Shown piece by piece: positions 1 to 13,200 of a stretch of DNA of 64,000 nt. A program made the translations under genes and the position numbers. Numbering within the stretch: position 1 is the stretch's first letter; the number at the start of each line of letters is the position of its first letter. The notes under the pieces are model-generated. The model was not told the origin of the DNA. It saw nothing but the letters and a program-made list of their open reading frames with translations, and searched no databases. The stretch comes from Cristatella mucedo (lineage: Eukaryota; Bryozoa; Phylactolaemata; Cristatellidae): the NCBI GenBank assembly GCA_009760855.2, contig WPIO01000016.1:1110001-1174000 (forward strand). The letters run 5' to 3'.

Positions 1-444
1 GTGACTGACAATGACTTGCTGAGTACAGGTAGCAGGTTTAGTTTTCAAAAGTGAAATAGGAAAAGTGCGACTTATACTCGTAAAATATGGTATATTTGTC
101 CAAGGTAGGTGCGCACTGGGCTATGCCAGTTGTTAAATTTGATGTGACTTTTCAATAAAGCTTTTCGCGGCGCTAGTGATATTTATTTATACATATATAT
201 CATTTCGCTAGGGATATATATATATATATATTATCTAGTGATATTTTGGCCTTGCCAGCCATTGCAGCTGTGTCGGGGCAAATCCTATCTTCAATGCTGG
301 TGCTGGTTCATCTTTTTAAATTTATTTTTTACTTTGAGTCACGTAAAGTTAACTGACACTAACAAGATTGCAAAAATATCTGCAGCTGCACAAATTGAGC
401 TTTTATTGCCAACGTAACGTCTGCCATGCTCGTTGCCGCTTTAC

Positions 445-554
445 CTCGGAATCAACAACGGCCTCTGATCGCACGTAATCCAAGTCCGAAAGGCTGCTCA
501 GTCTCGAACGGGCGCTTCGATCGTATCTTGACCGTGGAGGCGTGAAAATGGGAC
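445..554 (-). CDS. Serine/arginine-rich exon, gene uncertain
   Basis: Acceptor CTTTGCAG at 560-555 is followed by a 36-codon segment entered in phase 1: PIFTPPRSRYDRSARSRLSS then LSDLDYVRSEAVVDSE, with donor GAG|GTAAAG. The composition (Pro, Ser, Arg, then acidic) is typical of a disordered regulatory region. It may be a downstream exon of the unidentified minus-strand gene, whose 3' end would then lie left of the window, or part of a separate gene. No family was recognised. Confidence 0.4.
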
Positions 555-3500
555 CTGCAAAGATTCGATTTGCAGCATCCCCGCTTGCTGCTGCGCACTG
601 ACCGCCGCAGACGATTTACGGCACTGGCCGAGATTCTTGAATACAGGCAATGGGAATGATCTAGATGAGATTTATTTTCCAAATGCGAGAACTATTGTGG
701 CTGCCATACTCTTGTCTAAGCATGCTACAATTTCGGCAATTTTTATCTGAAAGTTGGCAGACTTAACACTGGAAGAAATGCGCTCATCAAATGACAAGTC
801 GCTTGGGAATAGTACTTTGGCGATTACGCGAAGACGCATAAGTGGACTGACGCTGAGCTGAAGCAATCTTGAGGGTAAGTCTTCTAATCTTTGGGTGACA
901 TTAGGTTTTCCCATAACTATCACGTGGGTCTTATCATCGTTGAGCTTCAAGAAGTGAGTGGCCATCCAAGTGCGAAGATCAGCGCCTAGAGAGAGATTAA
1001 GTTCTCTGAGGGCGCTTTATCAAGTGAATTATTATTATTATGTAGGCGGCGAGGGAATCAAGAGAGTCACGTGTCGAGCAAGGCTTAGAATGGTCTACGA
1101 GTAGGTAGAGCCGAATGTCGTCGGCGTCGGAAGGGAAGCCGAGACTGCGTCTGGCGTTGGCAGCGGCCAAAGAGAGAGTGGCCATATTGGGAATAGAATG
1201 GGCTGGGACCTGGGACCGAAACCTGACGTATATCGAACATTAAGGACTTCCCCGGATGACCGACCAACAGCCATTTATATCTGCACTCTGAAATCTCGCA
1301 GCGAGTCTTGAACTAACGCAGTTTAGCACTGCGCCGGCGATACCTAAAACAAATATCAGCTGATTCAACAGCCTCGTTTGCATAGCGGCAGAAGACCCTT
1401 AACAGCTATCACAAACCACTTGGTGTTGGCAATAACGGATCGCCCACTGCTGGATTCTAGACCACGACCACCGATAGTGAAGAGTGAGCACCTTACCTAC
1501 TGGCGTTTGTAGAAGTGCTCATGGATCTGGTGGTCAATTGTGTCAAATACTGAGAGACCTAAGAGAGTTAGCAGAGATACCCCACTGAGATCAGCATTGT
1601 TATGTCAGGAGGTCATTGTTATATCAGCACGTCAGGAGGCTCGAGCCCACGACCTCGGCCTCGACCTTGCTCAGGGCGAGCACCTTAACCGCCGGGCCAA
1701 ACCTGCGCGGCATTTGAAATTGCTTGAGGTTTCTGTACCCCTGCTGGATAAATGCACTTGTAAACTTAAGGTCGCTGCACTTGTGTTGCATATGGCTGCG
1801 AGAACTCGGTTAACAGGATGCCTCCGGGCGTCCGTCTCGGCACGGTCTCGCTGAGGCCCAGCTGCAGCGTACACGACGCCTACAGGCAGCACCGGCACGA
1901 CCTTCACCTCGCTCCGATGAGCTCTTCATCTTATGTCTGCCAGAGTCTAACCGCTCCTGCTCCAGCGGCTCCTGCTCCTGCGGCGGCTCCGTCGCAGTGT
2001 TGATGCGAATAGATATTCATTCCGAAGCGTACGACCCTTTGCGCAGCGTCCTTCACGTAGCCGAGAGACACCGAGGTGACTCGCAAGGCAGCAGTCTAGA
2101 CTCTAGCCAGAGGCGAAGCCAGCATTGGAGCGCCGGGTCTTGGCACGGGGGGGAGGGGGTCTAGGGGCAGAGCTCGTTACAAAGGGGGTGTGGAGGCGTC
2201 ACCCTTCAGCGCCTGTGGCAAGCTACAATTAAATAAATAAATCCTAGCTGATTAAACAGCCTCTTTTGTATAGCGACAGAAGAGCCTTTGCGGCTATCAC
2301 CACCGCTTGCAGTAGCGATACAGAATCGCCCACCGCAGGAATCGAACCCAAGGCCTCGGGACCGAGGTCGTGAAAGCAACCCCCTTACCTAGTGTGCCAA
2401 CAATTGGCCGATATGACGCCGCAACGGCCAGTCAAATAGACCATGGCCGCTGGCCAACCGACCGGCTGTCCGGCTCGGCTGCCACCTGCCAGGCCAGTGG
2501 CAGGTGGCAGCTGCCACCCCTGCCACCCTCCCGGCATCGCCTCTGTCTCTATCCATCCTCTACTCGTGCGTCCTTGCCCTTGTTCCACAGCACGAGTGAA
2601 CTTCCTAGAAATACGCGCACCGAAATATGATCGGCCTCCTATATCGCACACCTGGTTACCCAGTGCACGCGACTGGTAGCCCCCTGCTACGTTCTGCTTA
2701 GCTGTTCAGCTTTGCAGGGCAATTACACCCGACAATGCTTTAATAAGTTTCAAAGCGAAGCAGGCCGCAACGTTAAAGTGCAGCAGGCCGAGAATAGTCA
2801 AAAGTTCGAAATTTTAATAGGCCAGCACGAAGCGCCCGTCGAGGTACCCTTCACGCCCCAAACGTTAGCAGAAGGAAAACCTTCACGCTTCGCTCCTGAT
2901 CAACTTATCGATGTATCAACGATGTACCAATCTTAGCTGCTTGCCCAGCGCAAACTCGCCCCAATCAGTTCGAGCAGACGAACGCAGCAGACTCCCCAAT
3001 GGACTCTTTGGCTGCCGAGCTTGACATCACAACGTCAAGCACGTCAGTGAGAGACTCTCCTTCGGGTGGGGGTCAGCAGATGTCAGCAGAGGTCTGCAGG
3101 GGGGGGGGTGGCGGGCGTCAAGCACGTCAGTGAGAGACTCCTTCGGGAGGGGTCAGCAGAGGTCAGTAGGGGGTTGGGCTCGGCAGGCGGCGGCGAGCGG
3201 CACACCGTGCTGGCGGCAGAAGCTCTCACCCAAGCTGAAGTCTATGGAGCTTGATTCGTAGTTGAACGGTCTAGCCGTATACCTGACGGTGCCAACGTTG
3301 GTATAGATTCGCCTCGCTTTCGTCTGCCGGTCGACGTAGCCTGATTTACAACGGGAAGCCGCACTGCAGCCGCCGCTGCCGCTGCCACGCAGCTGCCTGC
3401 GCCGGTGGCCGGTGGTGGCGGTGGCCGGCTGCGGCCGCTCGCCGGCTGCGGGCAGTCAGTCGCTCTGATGACAGCTCGCATGCGACTCCGAGGCTCCGTC

Positions 3501-6500
3501 GCTCGGAGTCGCAAAGCGAAACTTCCGACGTCGCGAGCAATTGGCGCAACACTGCACTCTCGTCCGTCGTGAAGCGACCACTCGGTCGGATTCTGCCTTC
3601 CACCCCCCATCCCACGCCCCGTTCGTCGATGCACGCTACCATCGATCTGTCAGAGCCAGTGCTCGCGAGGGACAAAGGTCAAGACTTGCAGGCACCAACC
3701 GGCTATGCCTGGCAGAGGCATGTAATGTGAGATCCTGCTTCGCTGCTCCTGCTCCTGCTGCTCCTCCTCCTCCTCCTCCTCCTCTTCCTGCTCCCGATGC
3801 CTGGCGCCAATACCGCTGCTCAAGTCTATCGCACTGTCGAGACGGTATGTCTGCAAAACAAGCACGAATGAATGAAAGGCGTTGCTGTTCAGCTCGCAGT
3901 CTCCTCGCTCGTCGAAAATAATGATCGCGATGTTGAGTACGAAGACTCGTTTACTCGAGCCAAAACTTGAGCGGATCCGATTGCCGGATGTTCAGCAGCT
4001 GAGTATCCCCGCTCTTCCGTTCCAGCAGCATTCATTTAGTCGCAGCCGCCTTAGCCAGCGCTACGAGTAGCACGGCGAATGGACTGAAACGCAGCCCGGT
4101 CTGCCGGGCTGCTGATCGAGCTGCGACAGCACCCCTCCCTCCCCCCCCCGAAGCTCCTTCTGAGACCAAACGCATAAAATGTAACAATTGCAGAACTTCT
4201 GCATTTTTTTAAAGAAGACATACATAGCAATTCAACACGAATATATTGGAACACAAAGGCCCGGAGACTCCAAAGCCGCCTCCAAAAGTATCCAGTACAC
4301 TACAGTGGGCTTGAACCGTCACGCCATACAGCCCAGGCCACCACTGTCCACTATCAAATAGATTATTTTTTCATGGCGAAGGACTGGCGTGGCGGATATC
4401 TATGTAAGATGCGGTCTAACCGAGACCACTGCCGAATGACTTCAGCCTATGAATCAGACAAAAGAGCACGCGTTCGCTATCAGGTGCTCAAGCAGGTGCA
4501 CGACCAACAGCCGGCTAGCTTAATGTCACGCGACCGACTTCCGATTAGCCGTCCCTCCCTTGGGCCCTCAGGCTTTAGACACTGTTTCCGGCTACTATCG
4601 GGTGAGCTACCCTTATCCTGCACGAACGGTTGCGAACACGAGCGGTCGTGCTCTCTCACCTGGCTGATCCAGCGCTCTCTCACCTTGCTGATCCAGCGCT
4701 CTCTCACCTTGCTGGCCGATGCGGCCGGCTGGGATTGCTGCAGGCTCGATATCCAGACGGCTTCAGCGGGTTCCAGCTTTTTCTGCTGCAGAACGTCTCC
4801 GATGGCTAGGAGAAAGTCCTGTCGTGTCCTTGGCATTAAACTAACGTACTTCTCGACTAGGCGTATTAGTTCGTCCGTATCTGTTAGGTTCTTGACTTTC
4901 TCCAAGATCTCCAAAAGGAAGTCCTTAGGCAGATCCTTCAGCTCGTTTAGCAGCCTGAGTCATACAAAAACTTAATTTCAACGACTCAAAAATAATTGCC
5001 ACAGTTTCGTCACGTAAACCACGCGTTTTTAACAGGCTAGTTCTTCAACGGATCTCAAATTTTAATAGATCTTAAAAACGATAAAATAAAAGAGTGCCTG
5101 TTAATGCATTTGTCTACTGCAAAAAACCTTTGAAAAGTAAAAAATCTTTCGCAAAGATGAGACTCGTCTAGTTAATCTACTTAATTTAATTAATCGGGAG
5201 CGCAGCGAGGGGGAGAGCGGGCCGGAATTTTAACGAACAACAAGCGACGGTCCAATGCAGCACTCTGAAGAATCCGGACTTTCACCTTTCACGTTTACGG
5301 ACGCCTTAAAGTAGAATGATAGCAGTCTGGCAGTGCGAGTTAGCGAAGGACATCGAGGCACAGCAGAAGAATAGAGATAGCATAGCATTGAAGGTGAGCA
5401 GCGCGTTGTCACTATTGCGTATTTAGTCACCGTTCGGATTCCGATTGTATAACTTTAGTTGCGTTCGCGGGTATATGCTTCCCGCTTTGATTTGCGAATG
5501 TCAGCTTTGATCGAATCGTCGGTGCGCCTGCTTTTATCTCAATTGCTACCATGCAGCACCAAGACCTGGGACCCCACAGACAGCTCTAAAGCCACGCAGG
5601 GCCTAGTCCTGGGCAACACAGATAGACATGAAACTTAGCAGAAGCCTGGCAGAGAGCTTGCTTTGCGAACTTGCTCTGTTAAGTACCTCGAGAGCACAGC
5701 TGCAAGCTAAAACGAAAGCCCTCTATGCCACGCTCGTAAGGCAGCTGACCGGAAAAGCTAGCCTGCTGGACGCTGAGGATCTGAGAGACCCACTGTAGCT
5801 TGAGAGCGGTCCTGCATAAGCTACCTTCTTAGGAGGAGGCCTGACACATTGAACTTTCATTATAAACTACGAACAGTGTGATAAAAGTGAAATCTGCTGG
5901 AATGACTGCGAATGACCGAGAAAATGCATAGCAATTGGGTGACCACTTTGACTCGTTGGCAAGTACGATCGTCTCGCTCTCAAAGAGTCTGCTGAGCGAT
6001 GATGGGTCATTTAAGAAAGAAAATCTACGAAAAGCAAAGATCTGGCAGGCTCTGCATCGCCAGGCAAGCGGTTATTCAATCGAAAGAGTCTGCATCGAAG
6101 CAAGCAGCGCACGTCTGCAAGAAAAAGGAAAATACTCGGTCATTTAACAGCCTCTTTTTCGATAGCGACAGAAGAGCCTTTACGGCCATCGCCACCGCTT
6201 GCAGCGGCAATAAAGGATCGCCCACTGCAGGATTCGAACCCACGACCTCGGGACAAAGATCGTAAAAAGCAATCGCCTTACGTAATGTAATGTAATGTAT
6301 CTCCGTCAGTAACTCCACAAAGTCATAAAGACCATGTGGGTGTTACGCAGGAGAGTTTGTATAGCGCACTCACAGCCTAATCGGCTTTCGGTGCCATCAC
6401 GGCTCACCAATTGAATTAGAAAAACCAAAAGAACGAGCGAACGACCGGGCACCTCAATCATGCACCTCAATCATGCACGTATCCCTTGAAGTGTGCGCTG

Positions 6501-8149
6501 CACCTTTTTGCTGACGGATTGTGCTGCCTGCGAACTGCATACTTGCAACAGCAGTGACATGATTAAGCCGAGTCTTGATCGGATCGTAACACCGCGATCA
6601 TCAGTAAGCGCCAAGATTACTGTCTCGACATGGCTAGCCAGAGCTGGCCATAGCGGTCTAGCACGTCTGACCCCGAAAAGCTGAGCTGACGAAGGCTGGC
6701 TCGTGGCCTGTTCGGAGGAAACCTGTTTTCCTCGATACGATATGTAACCCCCGAGACGCTTAAAATTCGCATGGAGATTCGCATTTTTCAATAAGACATC
6801 AAATGGATCAGCATGTTGCTGCTTTGACGTGGAACCAGTTCCGATACTGCAGTTACGCACTGTCAGACACAGAGCGCCTCTTGGCTGCCCCGAGAGCTAG
6901 AGCTACTTACAGCTGCCCGCTACGAGCTCTTGGCTGCGACGATTTCGTTTACAAGTGATCAGGGAAAGAATTGCAAAGGCACTGCTCTAACGTCACCTTG
7001 CGTTAACTGCCTGCTCAGTCAATAAGACGCGTGTGCAGCCCTTGACAGCGCCTAGTTGAGAAGCAGCTGCGGTGGCATGCAGCGGATTGCACGTCCAGTA
7101 ACAGGCTCCAGGTGTCCGAGTGAACGTCGGTCACTTTCAACTTACTGCTGCCGCCTGTCGTGAGGTACTAGTCCGACGTTAGGATACGGCTGGCCACCAG
7201 TTGGAAGCGGCACTTTCTCGTGGATGTCTTTCTTCTGTAACTAAGGAAGTCCACCGCTTGATGTACATAACTACAGGCTAGGCTGCGAAGCGGCTGACAG
7301 ACGGTAACATTAAGGATCATAAACGCAGCCGATTAGCACACCTTTGCTCGAAGCTGTGTCAAAGGGGAATCTCCTTCACATGACTGGAAAAGCTCAGGGC
7401 TTTTATTCTAAAGACGTGTCGTAAGGACTCCCGAAACATTTTGTATAACGAACGCTCAATATTTTCTGAGAACCCAAGCAAACATTATTGCATGCAGCAT
7501 CATGTACGACTTGCGTCCCAACTTGCTGAACCTTGGTACATCGAGGTACATGTTTGCAGCTTGTTGATGTGCATACTTGTGACTTGTATTCTGCTTTCAT
7601 TTACATTGTAGCCTCGTGCCATGTAAAATCCATAACTTGGACAATACTGCACTGATCAACGTGTAATGTCAAATGTGAGTTTAGCTCTGCTTGTGCACCA
7701 GTTCATTAGTTCACCAGTTCATTGCGCATTAGTTCATTACTAAGTTTGGCTGGATAAGTGCTTATACTGGGCCGTGATAGCCCAAGAGGTAAGGTGCTCG
7801 CTCTTCACGACCGAGGTAGTGGCTTGGAATCCTTCAATTGGGTGACTCTTTATTGCAAACTCCAAGCAGTAGTGATAGCCAACAAGGCTCTTCTGCCGCT
7901 ATACAAATAAGGCTGTTACATCAGCTAAGATTTGTTTCTACACCTGTCATCAAGCGTCCTGGAGCTATATTTTCTGCAATCATGGACATGTATGGCAATA
8001 AATATTTAACTTGAATCACAAATAAACTGCTGCAGCAATGTGCAAGTAGAGATGAACTCAAAAAGATCTAAAAGTTGTATGTATTCATGCATTCGTGCAT
8101 GAATGTATCTATCTATCTATTCATGTGGAAGAGAGTCCGGTATGAGTGT

Positions 8150-8200
<51 letters not shown>

Positions 8201-9045
8201 TGCTTACGTGTAAGTGAGTGAGTACATTTTTGTACACGTGCGTTTGTGTGCATACATGAAGGGAGCCAGAAAAAGAAGAGAAGGGTGTACGTATGACAAT
8301 ATTCGCTGATGCGACAGAACTCCTGTTTTTTCAAATCTCTCTGAAATCCTCTCCTTCCTCTATTTTCAATAATTTTACAAGAACTACGGCAATGGCAACC
8401 CGCTTCTAAGTAACGTACAGCTACAGATCTAGCACCATGACCTAGCCGACTCTACTCACGAGGACTGTGGCGTTCTCTGGGAGTAGGGCTGCCTTCTCGA
8501 GGATGTCTTGAGCGGAAGACGGTTGTAGACTAAAAGCTGGTATGAGCTCATTTGTAAGATTCCTTATAGGCAGAACTTCAGGTCCTTTTGTAGCTTTGTT
8601 AAGACACAACCTAAAAGCAGAGACACTCCATCGTAAATATAAGTAATCAGTTCAGTGACCCGTGAGATTGCTATCACCCAAAAGACAATCGACCCAAACC
8701 CACTCCCACAATTCCGCAGCTGCCAATAGCCCTCATCATCATCCTATCCTTGCACTACCAGTTTCAACTGTAAAATATCCCTAGTAACACACACAAAATT
8801 TAATATCCCATTTTGATGTTTACAAGTTAAGGTGTTGAAAATTGTCAACGCAACGACACCGGAGGGCTGCAGAGGGAGTCCATTCTCCAGCAAACATCAA
8901 ACTGACGCTGCCTCTCTGTCGACGAAGCGGTCGACGAGCGGCAGAGCGAACCAATTGCTCGCTTCAAAGTGCGCCAGCTTTTAAGCTGCTTTACCCGCTA
9001 TCGGACGCCTCCTTGTTCTCTTTCTTCTTTCTCGTGCGGGATTTT

Positions 9046-9076
<31 letters not shown>

Positions 9077-10004
9077 GCATCCAGACGTACACTGGCCGAG
9101 CCACGAACGTCTCGTCCCAGTACTCCTTGAGCTCTTCCACGTCGAACACCTCTTGCACTTCGACGCTTCGAAGAGTCTTTTGCATCGAAACTTGCCCGCC
9201 GCCGCCGCCGCCGCCGCGGCCAAGCGCGCCGTCTGCGCTCCTCGACAAGCCGCCGCCTCGCCGAGCGACCTCCGGTCTCCTTCGCAGTGACGAAGCAGCG
9301 TCTGCCTGCGACCTGCTAATGTTTAGCAATCTCTTAAAGCTTCGAGCTCGTCAGTCAGTCAAAATCGCGGACAGCGAGTAAAAACCAGTGCTGAGGCGAT
9401 GAGGCTAATTTAGGTTTTTCAGAAAGGCTACCCGAATTATCTATAATTCTTGTAATTATTTATAGTCAAAAAGCAGCGCTCTTGTATAGTGCCATAAGTG
9501 AACCAAATCTCTATCCAGGCGCTATACAGCTCGCTGTAAAATAATCAATAGCCGAGAGTTAATAGAAAGCCCGGTATCACGTAAAGACAAGTATGCAAAA
9601 AGTCACACAAGTATCATGCTTAGACAGGCATAAAAAGGCACGCAAAAAGACACTCGTAGCCACTGGTTAGCAGGACGCGTGGTCATGCACTGAATCATTT
9701 ACTGGCAAGCACGTGAGCGCACAAAGCGAACATGAATGAAGACAAATTCACTGTGGCGCAGCGAAATTGATCTTTAACTGGGGCTTAAATGGCGCTAAGT
9801 CAAAGCAGATGGCTGCAGAAGCCAGAAGCGATATTGATGCTTTCTGTGCAAACGAGCTGAAGCCACGATCACCAAGAGATTCTAATCCACTGCAAGGGGC
9901 GGCAAGACGGCTAGAAGCTGAGGAGTGAATGGACTGCGAGAGCGCACAATGGAGCAGCAATGAGGTCAGTTATCTGGGCTGGTGCAAGCAAGTGAAGCTA
10001 CGTG

Positions 10005-10047
<43 letters not shown>

Positions 10048-10156
10048 GAGAGAGCAAGTGAGAGAGAGAGAGAAAGAGAGAGTGGGAGAGAGAGGAAGAG
10101 AGAGGAAGAGAGAGAGGGAGGGAGAGAAGGGAAGAGAGAGAGAGGAAAAGAGAGAA

Positions 10157-10187
<31 letters not shown>

Positions 10188-10255
10188 GAGAGTGGGAGAG
10201 AGACGAAGAGAGGGAGAGAGAGAGAGGGAGAGAGAGGGAGAGAGAGGGAGAGAGA

Positions 10256-10296
<41 letters not shown>

Positions 10297-13200
10297 TGGG
10301 AGAGAGAGGAAGAGAGAAAGGGAGAGAGAGAGAGAGAAAGAGAGATGAAATTTAGAGAGAGAGAGACAAATAGAGACAGAGAAGAAGAGAGATGAGAGAG
10401 AGAGAGAAAGGGAGAGTGGGAGAGAAAAGAAGAGAGGGGGTGGGAGAGAGACGAAGAGAGAGAGGGGGGTGGGAGGGAGAGAGAGAGAGGAAGAGAGGGA
10501 GAGAGAGATTGGGAGAGAGAGGAAGGGAGAGAGAGAGGAAAAGAGAGTGGGAGAGAGAAGAAGAGAAGGAGTGGGAGAGAGACAAAAAGAGAGAGATTGG
10601 GAGAGAGAGGAAGAGAGAGAGAAAGTGGGAGAGAAAGGAAGAGAGAATGAGAGAGAGAGAGAGCGGAAGAGAAATGAAATTGAGAGAGAGAGAGACAAAT
10701 AGAGACACAGAAGAAGAGAGAGAGAGAGAAAGAGAGAGTGGCAGAGAGAAGAAGAGAGGGGTGGGAGAGAGAGGAAGAGAGAGAGAGAGAAAGAGAAAAG
10801 GAGTGTCTTAAAGTCGATTCGATCTATGTTAAGAGAGCCAGTGAAGCTCAGATAGAAGTGATGTGGTGTGGCAGCTATGCCGTTGACGACAGACCAGATG
10901 AGCTTTCGAGTTTTTCACCAGTTGCAAACAATTGAGGGAACAAACCAAGAGTCCTAAATCACAGAACATGAAGTCATTTAGACGCGGTTTCGCAAATGCG
11001 AAAACTAATTTGCCTGTTGCGCACTCACCTATGAAGGTCCTAATTTTAGCAATGTTCCTCTGCTAAAATTAGCGGACTAGACAGTGGAAATGAGGTGCAA
11101 GTGCATGCAGTGTAAGAAAACGACACGTGGTCTAACATAGCGAGACATGGCTGCATAGACTAGGAGTCATGCGAAATAGTCGGAAGCATTTTCTAGCACA
11201 TCAACCAAATAAAGTGCATCGTTACGGACTGCTAATCTCGTGGTCGTCAAATCTGCGTTTTTGTCGCGTCTGTGTTTAGCTGCAACATTATTAAAACGAT
11301 GTACAGGTGATAAAGCTGATAAGGATGATGATGATGATCTAACAGCCTTGCTCCGCTTGTTGCAGGCAATGAAGGATTTTCTGCTGCAGAACTCACCCAC
11401 GACCTGGATAGTGAAGAACAAACACCTTATCCCTAAGCTAAGAAACCGAACTGCTGCTCATAGGATACCCTAAGCGTGCGGCTGGATTAAAATGCTTTGA
11501 TCTTCTAATAGTTGATGCTGTCGTGCGACCATCACCATGTGCTCAAATTTAGGTGTCGTTTTAGACAGCTGCATAAGTTTTAAAAGCTTCATTCAGAAGA
11601 CTGTTTCTAAAGCTAGCTATCACGTTCGATCCCTATCTAAGATTAGGAGCTGTCTTCTACACTGGCTTACAAAAAATTTAACTAGCTCCTTAGTTTTGCC
11701 TCAGCTTGATTATTGCCATTCCTTTTTGGCTGGTATACAAAGAAAGCAACTAGGCTACTACAGCTGGCTTGAATATGGCTGCAAGGCTAGTTTCAAGTCT
11801 CAAAGGTTTGACAACGTGTCTCCTTTGCTAAAAGAGCTGGGATGGCTGACGGTTGAGCAGCGGATACAGAGCATAGTTATTACGCTGACCCACAAGGCCC
11901 GCCATGGCTTGGCTCCTCCATACCTAGCTGAACTGCTGCATCAGTTTCAGCCTCTTCGTACCCTCAGGTCCTTATGGACGATTAATTGGCTGTTCCATTC
12001 CTCTGCTTAAAGACCTTCGGTGACAAAAGCTTTAGCTCTGTAGGTCCAAGACTGTGAAACTCGCTTCCACTATTCTTACGCAACAACAACTACTCTCCTG
12101 CTGCCGACTATGGCTCATCTTTTTCAGCGGTCCTGAGCTGCTACTTCGATGCTACTCACTACCTCAACTGATCTCCTGACTCTGCTATGCTTCCCACTTT
12201 CTCTTGGTTGCGTGAGATGAAGTCTGTTGGCTACCGAATGCGTACCAAAAGCCGCTTAGGCTATGAGTACGCTATACAAAACTCTCCTGCGTAACACCCA
12301 CAGAGTTTTTGTGGCTTTGCGGAGTTACAGACGGATATACATTACATCCAGGTGTACTTAATGCTGCTTACAAGCTCAATACATGTATAGCCAGAGACAT
12401 ATCAAACAATTTTCTGCACATAAAGCGTTTTGTCTTGCACTATTTCCTAGTCTGTATTCAGCATATAGTTTACATATTATTAAGCCTACCACAGGCTTCC
12501 TTTGAGCTCAAGATTTCGTTCCAATTAAACACTTTACATCAGATACCGGCTATTGACGTCTTTTAATTCATATTTCATTTTGAATTGCCTTTTACCGGAA
12601 AAAAACATGAAATAAAATGCTCTCTGTCGCTGCATATATCCAAATACTTCAAATCTATTAAGCTATCTCGAATATTTCACACGTGTGTCATCCTTAAATT
12701 ATTCATGCAATTACTTTTAAATAAAACATGCTCGCTCTTTCACTCCTTTATTCTCTCGTTCCATCTCTGTCTACCTCCGTGTGGGCAAATGTAGTCCTGT
12801 GCATTGTTAGCAACCCGTAAGCAAAAGAAATGAGTTTGAATACGCAATCTCCCAAACACTCGCGGCCTGTGCAGAAATACCTTACTCGCCTGGTGCCGTA
12901 CACAATGTCGCCTCTTTGATGACTTGCACGGCCGCCGAATTTTGATGGGAAGAGATCAAGAGGACTCTCTCCATAATCATCCAGCATGTTCGAGACTTTG
13001 AGTGTGGGCAGACCCTCTAAAAAGCATTAATAATTGCTGCTTAATGCAATTTGTAAAACATTTGCCTCGACATATTCAGTCGCAGCTACCCAAATATGTG
13101 TGACCGTGCTGGTACAGAAAGTACAACGCTTCCAGTTACAACGTACATATCAAAATCACAATCGAGCTTCAAATTACAATCGAGCAGAGCTTAAGTGATT

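Noticed and set aside
997-1267. Minus-strand open frames (MATLSLAAANARRSLGFPSD) near the left edge
   Set aside because: They run into the ATT repeats of a LINE A tail, with no stop/splice logic or family match.
6471-6860. 129-codon minus-strand frame with coding-like text (ADPFDVLLKNANLHANFKRL, VETVILALTDDRGVTIRSRL)
   Set aside because: Possible exon of the unidentified gene, but splice phases do not fit either neighbour and no family match was recognised.
9970-10811. Long open frames on both strands (up to 242 codons) of SLSL or RERE repeats
   Set aside because: They are translations of the (GA)n tract in every frame; no gene-like composition.
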